From Mucilaginibacter pallidiroseus (GTDB lineage: Bacteria; Bacteroidota; Bacteroidia; Sphingobacteriales; Sphingobacteriaceae), in the NCBI RefSeq assembly GCF_007846085.1, contig NZ_VOEJ01000010.1, forward strand, positions 1-64,000: a stretch of DNA of 64,000 bases, in the 5' to 3' direction. The notes under the pieces were generated by a model, which saw only the letters and a program-made list of their open reading frames with translations, was not told the origin of the DNA and made no database searches. This document shows, one piece after another, positions 1-9,381 of this stretch. Position 1 is the first letter of the stretch. Each line of letters starts with the position of its first letter. The translations under genes and the position numbers were made by a program.

Positions 1-88
<88 letters not shown>

Positions 89-96
89 ACTAATCA

Positions 97-129
97 AAAC
101 CCCTTCAATCAAAAGTTGAAGGGTTTTTT
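97..129 (+). terminator. Terminator of the rRNA operon
   Basis: A stem pairing AAAACCCCTTCAA with TTGAAGGGTTTT around a short loop, ending in a T-run, lies just after the 5S rRNA. This is a textbook intrinsic terminator. Because the A-run and T-run are symmetric it may also stop minus-strand transcripts coming from the AraC gene that ends at 212. Confidence 0.85.
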
Positions 130-211
130 GCGTTTATATGGATTTGATAGTCTTAATACCGAAATAAAAATGTGCAGTTTACTGCGCATTTTCTCAAATA
201 CCGTGTTTTAT

Positions 212-1132
212 TTAATTGAAAGCTTTCCTAAATTCAAGGGGAGATAAATTTGTTTTGGTTTTAAATAGCTTACTAAATGATTGGGAATGTTCAAAGCCAA
301 GCGAGTACGCAACTTCGCTTACACTCAGGTTTGTGGTGGTTAACTTTTCCTTAGCTTTCTCTATTAACTTGTCGTGAATGTGTTGCTGCGCGTTTTGGCC
401 GGTGAGCGAGCGCAGCATATCACTCAGGTAACTTGGCGATAAATTTAATTGGCTGGCGATAGAAGCCACAGTGGGTAACCCTTTATTAGCGGATGCATCG
501 CCAGTAAAAGACTTGTCCAATATTTCTTCCATCTTTTGTAGTAGTGTATTGTTAACCAGCTTACGAGTTATAAACTGTCGTTTGTAAAAGCGGTTGGCAT
601 AGCTAAGCATTAGTTCAATCTGTGCTATTACTACATTTTGGCTAAAATCATCTATCCTGCTTTCAATCTCCGTTTCAATCATTTTGAAGATATTCATTAT
701 AGTTGCTTTTTCGTCGTCGGACAGGTGCAAGGTTTCATCAGCTGAATAAGAGAAAAAACCGTATTGCTTAATCGTTTTTGCCAAAGGATAGCCTAAGAGA
801 AAATCAGGGTGAATCAATAAAGTGTATTCTGAACAAGCGCTTACATCGTTATCGTTGCCGCCAACTACCTGGCCTGGTGCAGCAAATAGTAATCCACCTT
901 CATCAAAATCATAATAGCCTTGCCCGTATTTTAATTTGCCGGCCAGTTTTGGTTTGTATGAGATTTTGTAAAAACTCAATACATGATTTTGCGCCATGTC
1001 ACCCAATTGCACCTTGGTGTTGGTACCGTTAAGCAAACTGATCAACGGATGTTTTGGTGCAGGCAAGCCGAAAGCTTTGTGCGCGTCCGACAGCGATGTA
1101 AATTTATGCGGAATAGTTTCTTCCTTCTTCAT
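212..1132 (-). CDS. AraC family transcriptional regulator
   Basis: 306 aa. The N-terminal ~170 residues form a cupin-like sensing region of the type seen in this paralogue group (PKHPLISLLN near residue 30, GQGYYDFDEGGLLF near 75). The C-terminal ~100 residues are an AraC DNA-binding domain with two helix-turn-helix units (VASIASQLNLSPSYLSDMLRS, then VAYSLGFEHSQSFSKLFK). It follows an SDR gene on the same strand with an 83-bp gap that contains a hairpin. It probably regulates that reductase; the effector is unknown. It is clearly paralogous to the regulators at 7436, 10166, 52860 and 56034. Confidence 0.93.
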   Translation of the reverse strand: MKKEETIPHKFTSLSDAHKAFGLPAPKHPLISLLNGTNTKVQLGDMAQNHVLSFYKISYKPKLAGKLKYGQGYYDFDEGGLLFAAPGQVVGGNDNDVSACSEYTLLIHPDFLLGYPLAKTIKQYGFFSYSADETLHLSDDEKATIMNIFKMIETEIESRIDDFSQNVVIAQIELMLSYANRFYKRQFITRKLVNNTLLQKMEEILDKSFTGDASANKGLPTVASIASQLNLSPSYLSDMLRSLTGQNAQQHIHDKLIEKAKEKLTTTNLSVSEVAYSLGFEHSQSFSKLFKTKTNLSPLEFRKAFN

Positions 1133-1147
1133 GACATTTTATTAAAG

Positions 1148-1182
1148 CAAAAATAGCCGATATTATATACAAATATCGGCTA
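1148..1182 (-). terminator. Intrinsic terminator after the SDR gene
   Basis: A perfect 10-bp inverted repeat (TAGCCGATAT / ATATCGGCTA, 1154-1163 and 1173-1182) with a 9-nt loop lies in the gap between the SDR stop and the AraC start. Read on the minus strand it is followed by ATTTTTG, which fits a rho-independent terminator for the SDR transcript. It would partly uncouple the downstream AraC gene. Confidence 0.7.
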
Positions 1183-1215
1183 CGTTTGCTTATTTGTTAA
1201 GTAGTGACCTTGAGA

Positions 1216-2061
1216 TTACTTTATATTGCCTTGTGCTGATGCAGATACCTCTTGCCAGGCTTCCCAGGTTGCCATGCGTTCTGCATAAGCACTTTGCGTC
1301 CATGCCAGGTTATTACTGCCGAGGTTAAACCTAAGCGGCGGATTTTCTGAATCAACAACTTTAAATAACGCTTCTGGCGTAGCATTTGGGTCGCCGCGCT
1401 CCATTGATTTTAGGCCAGTGAAAAATTGTTCCTTATATCCTCCGTAAATATCCATGCCATTTGCAAACTTCAATGAACCGGGCGATCCGAATTCTGTTGC
1501 ATAGGCGCCAGGTTCTATTATGGTTACCTTGATACCAAAGTCTTTGACCTCTGCTGCCAAAGCTTCATGAATTGCTTCAAAAGCCCATTTAGATGAGCAA
1601 TAATAGCCTATTACAGGTAACACAACGTGCCCTAAATTACTTGAGGTTCCCATGATGTGGCCGCTGCCTTGCTCACGTAGAAGCGGGAGCGCCGCTTTTA
1701 TAACCGCAAGCGTCCCGAAGATATTGGTGTCGTACATTGCTTTCACGTCATCGGCACTTGCTTCCTCAATGGTGCCCACTAATGAGTATCCTGCATTGTT
1801 AAGTACTATATCCAGGCGACCGAAATGAGCGTGTGCAGCTGCAACAGCTTTATTCACTTGGTCGGTGTTGGTTACATCTAGCGCTAAAGTCAGTACGTTT
1901 TCGCCGTAAATTTCATTAAGAGCGGCAATGCTGTCGAGGTTGCGCGCCGTAGCTGCAACTTTGTCGCCGCGTTTTAACGCTGCCTCTGCCCACACTCTAC
2001 CAAACCCGCGTGAAGCGCCTGTAATAAACCATACTTTATAAGCGTTACTTTGATTTTCCAT
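1216..2061 (-). CDS. SDR family NAD(P)-dependent oxidoreductase
   Basis: 281 aa, a classical short-chain dehydrogenase/reductase. Visible are the cofactor glycine motif TGASRGFG (residues 14-21), the NNAG structural motif, and the catalytic YxxxK in YYCSSKWAF preceded by an SSN serine region. The length and the C-terminal extension match the 'oxidoreductase, SDR family' group that includes many stress or quinone/aldehyde reductases in Bacteroidota. It is cytosolic and its substrate cannot be predicted. It lies upstream of the AraC gene that ends at 212 and is the first of several reductase-regulator pairs in the window. Confidence 0.92.
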   Translation of the reverse strand: MENQSNAYKVWFITGASRGFGRVWAEAALKRGDKVAATARNLDSIAALNEIYGENVLTLALDVTNTDQVNKAVAAAHAHFGRLDIVLNNAGYSLVGTIEEASADDVKAMYDTNIFGTLAVIKAALPLLREQGSGHIMGTSSNLGHVVLPVIGYYCSSKWAFEAIHEALAAEVKDFGIKVTIIEPGAYATEFGSPGSLKFANGMDIYGGYKEQFFTGLKSMERGDPNATPEALFKVVDSENPPLRFNLGSNNLAWTQSAYAERMATWEAWQEVSASAQGNIK

Positions 2062-2355
2062 TTTTTAACTATTTAAATTGTTATTACAAAAGTCTGTTGC
2101 TGCGCTTATTCTGTTGTATGCTAATTGCGGGCATTTGTAATCGTTTTGCGGATGTTTGCTAAGCTATCATATCAAACCGCAAGGATTATTAACAGTGTCA
2201 AATTTTGACTATTATTTTTAAAGGATGAGATGCGGTTAATTAAGCCTTAGTTTTTATTCAGCAAAATCAAACCATTTACGCAATTTGCAGTTTACAAAGC
2301 TGTTGCAGGATTATAAGTTTTTTATAGTGTGACCTAATTATCCTTAATTCATTAT

Positions 2356-3243
2356 ATGCTAATTAAAAAAAGAATATCAATTGTATATTTCTTAAAAACC
2401 GTTAAGTGGGACATCATAGCCATTGCCATTTACGCAATACTTGCCGGGGCTTTTGATCATTACGGGATGCTGAGGCAAGTGTCAATACCATTGGCTCTTA
2501 CTGCGTTTGCCGGTACCGTATTATCATTGTTGCTTGCTTTCCGTACGTCACAATCATATGAGCGTTGGTGGGAGGCGCGTGTGGTTTGGGGGGCTATAGT
2601 AAACGATAGCCGCACACTAATTAGGCAGGTAAAGCAGTTTATGCCTAACACTGCAGAGGGATTAGAAGTAGCGAAAGACTTTGCACGTAGGCAGGGTATC
2701 TGGTGTTTTGCATTAGGAGAGGCGCTACGTAAGGTTGATAACAGCAGCAGGGTCAAGGCATATTTTGAGGAGCACAAAGTTGATGCTGGTAATAAACCAA
2801 ACAATATCCTGGACATACATGCTGACGAACTTGCAAAAGCGTGCGACAAGTTTGATGTAAACCCTAATAAACAGGTGCAGATTGATGCTACCATTTCCCG
2901 CCTGTGCGACAGTATGGGTAAATGTGAGCGCATAAAAAACACTGTATTCCCCAGAGCTTATAGCGTGTTAATACATTTTTTGATTTATGTATTGATGACA
3001 TTGCTTCCTTTTGGTTTAGAAGATCAAGGTAAATTGGTAGAAGTTTCACTAACGATAATTGTGCCCACGCTATTTATTATAATTGAGCAAACCGCCATAC
3101 TGATGCAGGATCCGTTTGAGAACCGCCCGACTGATACGCCGATGACCAATCTTGCTATGTCCATCGAAAATACTTTGATGGAGATGGTAGGCGAAAAGCC
3201 GGTTAATAAGATCGAGCCACCGGATACATATTACATCTTGTAG
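2356..3243 (+). CDS. Bestrophin family ion channel
   Basis: 295 aa. The motif SYERWWEARVVWGAIVNDSR after two predicted N-terminal membrane segments is diagnostic of the bacterial bestrophin/YneE (UPF0187) family. These are homopentameric anion or cation channels of the inner membrane. A second hydrophobic pair lies around residues 205-250, and the family's DPFENRPTDTPM segment near 252-265 is present. It is a single gene, transcribed alone and closed by a terminator. Physiological ions and regulation are not known for such bacterial members. Confidence 0.92.
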   Translation: MLIKKRISIVYFLKTVKWDIIAIAIYAILAGAFDHYGMLRQVSIPLALTAFAGTVLSLLLAFRTSQSYERWWEARVVWGAIVNDSRTLIRQVKQFMPNTAEGLEVAKDFARRQGIWCFALGEALRKVDNSSRVKAYFEEHKVDAGNKPNNILDIHADELAKACDKFDVNPNKQVQIDATISRLCDSMGKCERIKNTVFPRAYSVLIHFLIYVLMTLLPFGLEDQGKLVEVSLTIIVPTLFIIIEQTAILMQDPFENRPTDTPMTNLAMSIENTLMEMVGEKPVNKIEPPDTYYIL

Positions 3244-3275
3244 TTTTTAAGCAAAGCTTGAACATATAATAAAGA

Positions 3276-3307
3276 GCGCCGCAGTTAACTACTACGGGCG
3301 TTTTTTT
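3276..3307 (+). terminator. Terminator after the bestrophin gene
   Basis: A GC-rich hairpin (CGCCG-AGT around TAACT pairing with ACT-CGGGCG, with one bulge and one mismatch) is followed by seven T's at 3301-3307. It sits 33 bp after the bestrophin stop codon. Confidence 0.8.
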
Positions 3308-3353
3308 AAGTGTTTATTAAATAATTCCCGAATAACTCCTTCAACCTGGATAG

Positions 3354-3560
3354 TTATCTTGCTTGTTTACCAGCAACGGCCATGTTTATCAATGCAGCTT
3401 TGGTTTCGGACCACTTGTGGATTTTGAGGCCGCAGTCGTGATTAATCCATATATTTTGCGCAGTTAATAAATCGGCCGCTTTAGTCAGTAGCGAAACTAT
3501 TTCTTCGGGACCGTATCTCAGAGTGCTTGCAGTGAAATCAGGACTGCTGACACGTGTATG
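3354..3560 (-). pseudogene. Remnant of metE (C-terminal fragment)
   Basis: The 86-codon reading frame ending at 3354 contains YGPEEIVSLLTKAADLL, then IWINHDCGLKIHKWSETKAAL, then a final NMAVAGKQAR. This matches the extreme C-terminus of cobalamin-independent methionine synthase, where the consensus is EEI..LL..AL..IP...LWVNPDCGLKTR.W.E...AL.NMV.AAK. The zinc-ligand Cys of the DCGLK motif survives, but the neighbouring Pro is His. The preceding ~20 codons lose the similarity, and the ~700 residues that carry the rest of the barrel are missing. It therefore looks like a decayed tail rather than a working gene. It could instead be a recruited short ORF, but no expression signal is seen. Confidence 0.65.
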
Positions 3561-3724
3561 TCTGTAACGATTAGCCAGATTACTATGCTTAAATGAGTTA
3601 GATATGCACAGCAAAATTATAAAACTAAATATTCTTTTTGAGGTTGGAAGGGATGAGTTATCTTTAGGCGTTTCTCTTCTTCGTTAGCGATGCTGCTGTT
3701 GACTTTAACGTTTTTACCATATTA

Positions 3725-6700
3725 ATGAATTCAATTTTATCCGAAAGTACGGAACAGTTCCTTTCCGGCGGTGGCGAAATGGGTAAGCTTATCCGCTCGA
3801 TGGACTGGTCAACAACTGCGTTGGGCCCGGTTGAAAACTGGCCACAAAGTTTAAGAACGTCCGTAAGCCTTTGCCTGTCTTCCACATTTCCAATTCTGAT
3901 TGCGTGGGGGCCAGAGACCATACAAATTTACAACGATAGTTACCGGCCTATATGTGGTGCTAAGCATCCCGAGTCGATGGGGATGAATTTTAGGATTTGT
4001 TGGGAAACTGCATTAGAAGTTGTTGGCGACGCCTTTAGCCGCGGCGAACAGGGCGAGGGTACATATATAAACGACCAGCGCATGTTTCTGGATCGTTATG
4101 GTTATCTTGAGGAAGCCTGGATGACTTTTTCTTTTGCACCCATACGTGATGAATCGGGCGGTGTTGGCGGGATTTTCCATCCTATTACCGAAACTACGGT
4201 TAAAATGTTAAGTGCGCGCCGCACACAAGCACTTCGTGATTTAGGTGCAGCCTTAGGTAAGGCTAAAAGCATACAGGATATTGGCGCTATAACTACCGAA
4301 AGATATAATGATTACCTGCTTGATATTCCATTTATGCTGGTTTACCAGCTGGATCATCAAACTGATACGGCGAAGCTAATAAGCGCTGCAGGAGTTGCTT
4401 CGGGGAATTCTTTAACGCCGGAAACTATTTATTTAAACAACAATACTTTTTGGCCTTTCGCCGAGGTTCGCTCATCCGGTGGGATACTAGAGGTGAAAGA
4501 ACTGACAACTAAGTTTGGCGATCTTACCTGTGAGCCCTACCCTGAGGCCCCACACAGCGCCATGATTTTGCCTATCCGCATTAGCGGGCAGGATGATGTT
4601 TTTGGTTTCATTGTGGCTGGGGTAAGCTCGCGTCGCGCCCTTGATACCGATTATATAAACATGTATGATCAGTTGGCCAATACTTATAATACGGCCGTAT
4701 CTAACGTTTATGCATATGAGCAGGAACAGAAACGTGCCGAAGCCCTGGCCGAAATTGACCGATCAAAGACGGCTTTTTTCAGCAATGTAAGTCACGAATT
4801 TCGTACCCCGCTTACGCTGATGTTAGGCCCTCTGGAGGATATGTTAAGCCAATCTTCACTGCCTGCAAACTTTAAGGCACCTGTTGAATCAACACATCGT
4901 AACGCCTTACGGTTATTAAAACTGGTTAATAATCTGTTGGATTATAGCAGGGTAGAGGCTGGTAGGGCGCAAGCAGCCTACCAACCGGTAGACCTAAGCG
5001 AGCTAACGGCAGACTTAGCCAGCAGCTTTCGGTCTATCATTGAGAAGGCCGGTATGGAGCTTACTGTTACAACGGGTTTGCGAAGCACTGCTTATGTAGA
5101 TAAGCAGATGTGGGAAAAAATTGTACTCAACTTGCTTTCAAACGCATTTAAATATACACTTAGGGGGCGCATTGATGTTACACTTTCGCAAGAGGGAAAC
5201 GCAGCGGTTTTGAAAGTGAAAGATACCGGGGTGGGCATACCCGAAAAAGAATTACCACACATGTTTGAGCGTTTCCACCGGGTCGAAAACTCCGCAGGGC
5301 GCACGCATGAGGGCACAGGTATAGGCTTGTCATTAGTAAACGAATTAGTACACCTGCACGGTGGCCAAATAGCCGTTGAGAGTGTTGAGCACGATGGCAG
5401 TACCTTTACCGTGAGTATCCCCTTAGGTAAAGCACACCTGCCCCAGGAACATGTGCTTGAAGCATCAAAGGATACCGACTCTGCAGCACTTAAGGGTGCA
5501 TTTATACAGGAAGCATTCAGCTTGCTTCAGGAAGGCGCTCAAACCGAGCTTGGTGCTGATGCTGCAACAACAACCGGCGATGTTACCGCTCACCAGGATT
5601 TTTCAATACCTGCCGATACCTGTATTTTGATAGTTGATGATAACGCAGATATGCGCGCGTATTTAAAACGGTTACTGGAACCTTACTTTACCGTGCAAAT
5701 TGCATTAAATGGTGCCGATGCATTGATGAAGATTCATGAGATGCAACCGGACCTTGTTTTGAGCGACATTATGATGCCGGTAATGGATGGTAAGGCAATG
5801 TTAGAACAACTCAGGTTAAGACCCAACACTTCCCGTTTGCCGGTAATCTTCCTGTCCGCACGCGCGGGCGAGGAGGCGCGTATAGACGGATTGGAAGCCG
5901 GTGCAGACGATTACCTTGTAAAGCCATTTTCTGCAGCGGAGCTGCTTACAAAAATAAGGGCACAAATCAAGATTACAAAGGCACGTAGCTACGCCGAACA
6001 ACAGCTACGCAACCTGATAACCGAGGCACCTGTGGCTATAGCAATTTACAGGGGTAAAGAGCATACTATTGAAATGGCCAACGAGCGCATGTTGCACTAT
6101 TGGGGCCGCACAGCCACCGAAGTTACTGGCAAAACATTGGTTGACGCTACTCCCGAGCTTGCCACGCAAGGCTTTTACGAAATAATGGATAGTGTATTCA
6201 ATACTGGTGAGCGCTATGTATCCGGCGAGGTTCCTGTGATTATGATGCGTGCCGACAAGCAAAAAACACAGTATATCAATTTAACTATAGAGGCGCTTAA
6301 AGAAGATAACGGCCGCGTTAGTGGCTTAATGGCTGTAGCCGCTGATGTTACCGAACAAGTTGCTGCACGCAAGGAACTGGAAAATATTAACGACACCCTG
6401 AAACTTGCCATGGATGCTGCTAATTTGGGAATCTGGCGGTCTGACTGGGGAACAGACAACCTTTTTGTATCAAATATTGGCCGTATCATGCACGGCATCC
6501 CATTGGACAAGAGTTTATCTTTTGATGAAACGCTGGAAGTGGTAGTTCCGGAGCATCGTGAGCGTTTTGTGCAAGCCATCAAATCTGCTGTGGACACAAA
6601 GGGGCGATTCAGTGAGGATTACCAGATTCAACCATTTCATGGCGGTAAAAGAAAATGGCTAAATTCTACCGGCAAGGTAGAGCTTAACGAGAATGATGAG

Positions 6701-7429
6701 GTGGTTGGTGTAATAGGCACATTGCTTGATATTACCGAATCTAAAGAAGATAACCAGCGTAAAGACGATTTCATTGGTATGGTAAGCCACGAGCTGAAAA
6801 CGCCCCTAACATCTATGGGTGGTTACACGCAAATGCTGCAGATGCATGCCAAGCGGTCAAGCGATAAGTTTGCTGAGGAAAAACTTGTGAAGTTGGGCAG
6901 CCAGGTTAAAAAGATGACTACGCTTATTAATGGTTTCCTTAACGTATCCCGTTTGGAAGCAGGTAAAATACATTTAAATATCCAGCACTTTAATTTAAAG
7001 GAGCTGATCGAAGAAGCGATTGACGAATCACAAAGCAGCACCGGCACTCATGAGCTAACATTTGAGCCATGTGAAGGTGTGACCGTAAACGCCGACCGTG
7101 ATAAGATCAGCTCTGTACTATCTAATTTGATAGGTAATGCTATTAAATATTCGCCCAAAACTACCATCGTAAATATTGGGGTGACATCAACCGAACACAA
7201 CATTGTTGTAAGTGTAAAAGATGAGGGTATGGGTATAGATTCGGCAGACCTGGAAAAATTATTTGATCGCTATTACAGGGTAGAGAGTAACCTGATGCAA
7301 CACATATCGGGATTTGGCATCGGTCTCTATTTGAGTACCGAGATTGTCAACCGACATGGCGGTAAAATTTGGGCTGAAAGCGAGTTGGGTAAAGGCTCTA
7401 CTTTTTATTTTTCGTTGCCAAAGGCTTAA
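3725..7429 (+). CDS. Hybrid sensor histidine kinase with two kinase cores
   Basis: 1234 aa and apparently soluble, with no signal peptide or membrane segment. The order is: PAS-like domain (~15-150), GAF-like region (~170-330), HisKA with phosphorylatable His357 in SHEFRTP, HATPase (N-box LLSNAFKYT, G1 DTGVGIP, G2 GTGIGLSL), receiver domain (~635-750) with acceptor Asp681 in SDIMMP and the invariant Lys in YLVKPF, two PAS domains (~765-1005), a second HisKA with His1022 in SHELKTP, and a second HATPase to the C-terminus. Both kinase cores keep their key residues. There is no DNA-binding output domain and no cognate response regulator next door, so the phosphorelay partner must lie elsewhere. 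Confidence 0.93.
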   Translation: MNSILSESTEQFLSGGGEMGKLIRSMDWSTTALGPVENWPQSLRTSVSLCLSSTFPILIAWGPETIQIYNDSYRPICGAKHPESMGMNFRICWETALEVVGDAFSRGEQGEGTYINDQRMFLDRYGYLEEAWMTFSFAPIRDESGGVGGIFHPITETTVKMLSARRTQALRDLGAALGKAKSIQDIGAITTERYNDYLLDIPFMLVYQLDHQTDTAKLISAAGVASGNSLTPETIYLNNNTFWPFAEVRSSGGILEVKELTTKFGDLTCEPYPEAPHSAMILPIRISGQDDVFGFIVAGVSSRRALDTDYINMYDQLANTYNTAVSNVYAYEQEQKRAEALAEIDRSKTAFFSNVSHEFRTPLTLMLGPLEDMLSQSSLPANFKAPVESTHRNALRLLKLVNNLLDYSRVEAGRAQAAYQPVDLSELTADLASSFRSIIEKAGMELTVTTGLRSTAYVDKQMWEKIVLNLLSNAFKYTLRGRIDVTLSQEGNAAVLKVKDTGVGIPEKELPHMFERFHRVENSAGRTHEGTGIGLSLVNELVHLHGGQIAVESVEHDGSTFTVSIPLGKAHLPQEHVLEASKDTDSAALKGAFIQEAFSLLQEGAQTELGADAATTTGDVTAHQDFSIPADTCILIVDDNADMRAYLKRLLEPYFTVQIALNGADALMKIHEMQPDLVLSDIMMPVMDGKAMLEQLRLRPNTSRLPVIFLSARAGEEARIDGLEAGADDYLVKPFSAAELLTKIRAQIKITKARSYAEQQLRNLITEAPVAIAIYRGKEHTIEMANERMLHYWGRTATEVTGKTLVDATPELATQGFYEIMDSVFNTGERYVSGEVPVIMMRADKQKTQYINLTIEALKEDNGRVSGLMAVAADVTEQVAARKELENINDTLKLAMDAANLGIWRSDWGTDNLFVSNIGRIMHGIPLDKSLSFDETLEVVVPEHRERFVQAIKSAVDTKGRFSEDYQIQPFHGGKRKWLNSTGKVELNENDEVVGVIGTLLDITESKEDNQRKDDFIGMVSHELKTPLTSMGGYTQMLQMHAKRSSDKFAEEKLVKLGSQVKKMTTLINGFLNVSRLEAGKIHLNIQHFNLKELIEEAIDESQSSTGTHELTFEPCEGVTVNADRDKISSVLSNLIGNAIKYSPKTTIVNIGVTSTEHNIVVSVKDEGMGIDSADLEKLFDRYYRVESNLMQHISGFGIGLYLSTEIVNRHGGKIWAESELGKGSTFYFSLPKA

Positions 7430-7435
7430 AAAGTT

Positions 7436-8362
7436 TTATGTACCTGCAGCTACTGATGCGCGGTATTGTACGGGGGAAACTTTCGTTTTAAGCTTGAACA
7501 GCCTGCTGAAGGATTGCGAATGCTCAAAGCCCAACTGATAAGCCACTTCGCTAATAGTCAAGGTTGTTGTAGATAGTAATTCTTTGGCCCGCTCTATGAG
7601 TTTTTCGTGTATGTGCTGTTGCGCATTTAGCCCGGTGAGCGATCGCAGCATATCGCTTAAATAGTTTGGTGTATAGTTCAGTTTATCTGCCAGATACTGC
7701 ACCGTGATTATGCCTTTTACTGCGGGCTGCTGCTCAATAAAGTAATTGTTTAACAAAGTTTCCAATTGCGTTAGCAACGTACCACCTGCTGCATGGCGGG
7801 TTAAAAATTGCCTTTTATAAAAGCGCTTCGCATAGCTAAGCAGTAATTCAATCTGAGCAATAACCACTTCATGGCTAAAATCATCTATCCTGCTGTTAAG
7901 CTCATCCTGGATGATGGAGAAGATTGCCGACACAGTTGCCCTTTCCTTGTCGGATAGGTGCAACGCTTCATTGGAAGTATATGAAAAAAAGCCATACTGT
8001 TTGATCTTTGACGCCAGCGGATACCCCTGTAAAAAGTCCTGGTGAAAGATGAGCGAATAGCCCTCGTTACCTTTGTAAATTGCTGTGCTGCCAACAATTT
8101 GATTAGGCGCGGTAAATACCATGCTGCCCTCATCAAAATCGTAATAACCCTGCCCGTATCTGAATTTTCCACCCAATTTACTAATGAAAGAAATTTTATA
8201 AAGTGTGGTTACATAACTTACCGGCAGCTTGCTCAAATTAATACTTTCCTCACGTGTATCCAGCAGGGTTATCAGTGGGTGTGTAGGGCCCGGTATATCC
8301 AACGTACGGTGAATCTCGGTTATCGAGTCGAGCTTTGTAATTTTTGGCTGGCCGTTTTTCAT
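7436..8362 (-). CDS. AraC family transcriptional regulator
   Basis: 308 aa. The N-terminal sensor half carries PTHPLITLLD and GQGYYDFDEGSMVF, and the C-terminal double helix-turn-helix includes YLADKLNYTPNYLSDMLRS and VAYQLGFEHSQSFSRLFK. It is a close paralogue of the regulator at 212-1132. It ends only 6 bp from the convergent histidine kinase gene and lies downstream of an SDR on the same strand, repeating the reductase-regulator layout of the first 2 kb. Confidence 0.93.
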   Translation of the reverse strand: MKNGQPKITKLDSITEIHRTLDIPGPTHPLITLLDTREESINLSKLPVSYVTTLYKISFISKLGGKFRYGQGYYDFDEGSMVFTAPNQIVGSTAIYKGNEGYSLIFHQDFLQGYPLASKIKQYGFFSYTSNEALHLSDKERATVSAIFSIIQDELNSRIDDFSHEVVIAQIELLLSYAKRFYKRQFLTRHAAGGTLLTQLETLLNNYFIEQQPAVKGIITVQYLADKLNYTPNYLSDMLRSLTGLNAQQHIHEKLIERAKELLSTTTLTISEVAYQLGFEHSQSFSRLFKLKTKVSPVQYRASVAAGT

Positions 8363-8375
8363 ATCGGAAATTAAT

Positions 8376-8408
8376 AATAAATAACCGGCCGCTGTTTCAG
8401 CCGCCGGT
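8376..8408 (-). terminator. Hairpin between SDR and AraC genes
   Basis: An imperfect GC-rich hairpin pairs ACCGGC with GCCGGT and GCTG with CAGC around an AAA loop (8384-8408). On the minus strand it is followed by the T-rich TTATTTATTATT. It lies in the gap between the SDR stop (8456) and the AraC start (8362), the same position as the terminator at 1148-1182. The U-tract is weak, so termination may be partial. Confidence 0.5.
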
Positions 8409-8455
8409 CATTTATGGGGTGTAATCTAAGATTGATGTATGGCTAACATTGCTGT

Positions 8456-9220
8456 TTACCAAGGCATCGGTCCATCGGGCCCTGTAAAGCCGCCGGTCGG
8501 GCCATCCGTTTCCAGTGCTACGCGTATAGGTTCGCGCGAGCCAACCTCAAGGCTATCGGTACCCCGGAAATTGTTAAGCGCCGTAGCCGTGTAGCCGGGG
8601 CTGGTAGCATTTACTTTTATGCCTTCTTTCTCCAGCTCTAAGGCAAAAGCAACAGTCACCGCGTTCAATGCGGTTTTTGATGCTGCGTAAACAATGCCGA
8701 AATGTTCACGGGCCCAGCATTCAGGGTCAGTTATCCAGGTGAGCGAACCAAGACCGCTCGAAACATTCACAATACGTGCAGCAACTGATTGGCGCAACAA
8801 CGGCAAGGCGGCTTGCGTCATGGCTATAACGCCAAATACATTTGTTTCCCAAACGGTGCGTACCTCATCAAGCGAAACCTTTACTGCTCGGCCGGATGCC
8901 ATTAGCTCCTCCGGGTTTTTAGGCGCCGTGCCGCCATGAGAAATACCTGCATTATTTACCAGCAAATCCAGTCGGCCATGCGCGTTATTGATGGTTTCGA
9001 TAGCGGCACTAATGCTTTGCTGACTTGTAACATCCAATTGAATGGCCTTTGCATTTTTACCAATTTCTGTTGCCGCTTTTTCGCCGTTCTCCAATTTGCG
9101 TGAGCCTACATATACAATGTAACCGTTGGCTACAAGTGCTTTGGCAATTTCATTGCCTACTCCCTGGTTTGCACCGGTAACCAGTGCGATTTGTTTATTT
9201 GATGCTGTTTGATCTTCCAT
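8456..9220 (-). CDS. SDR family oxidoreductase
   Basis: 254 aa. The Rossmann glycine motif TGANQGVG lies at residues 15-22, NNAG near 88, a catalytic Ser region NVSSGLG and the YAASK catalytic Tyr/Lys pair follow. The C-terminus GGFTGPDGPMPW is typical of the carbonyl-reductase-like SDRs that are common in Bacteroidota next to AraC genes. The substrate is unknown. It is divergent from another SDR starting at 9382; the 161-bp gap should hold both promoters. Confidence 0.92.
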   Translation of the reverse strand: MEDQTASNKQIALVTGANQGVGNEIAKALVANGYIVYVGSRKLENGEKAATEIGKNAKAIQLDVTSQQSISAAIETINNAHGRLDLLVNNAGISHGGTAPKNPEELMASGRAVKVSLDEVRTVWETNVFGVIAMTQAALPLLRQSVAARIVNVSSGLGSLTWITDPECWAREHFGIVYAASKTALNAVTVAFALELEKEGIKVNATSPGYTATALNNFRGTDSLEVGSREPIRVALETDGPTGGFTGPDGPMPW

Positions 9221-9381
9221 AGAAATAAATGATTAATTAATAAATACAAAAGTGCTTATCATACCTGTGGTTATCGTAACTAAATCAAGGGAAGTTGTAA
9301 CCAAAACGGCTACACATTTAACCGTAATGGCTACATCTGTAAAGCGCCGTTTTAACAACTTTGCTATCAAATTAATTGATT

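Noticed and set aside
2460..2942. 160-codon minus-strand ORF
   Set aside because: It lies fully inside the bestrophin gene in antisense, and its peptide lacks any family pattern; the plus-strand protein is clearly real.
3664..3921. 85-codon minus-strand ORF over the start of the histidine kinase
   Set aside because: It overlaps the kinase's conserved PAS-like start in antisense. No family or start signal supports it.
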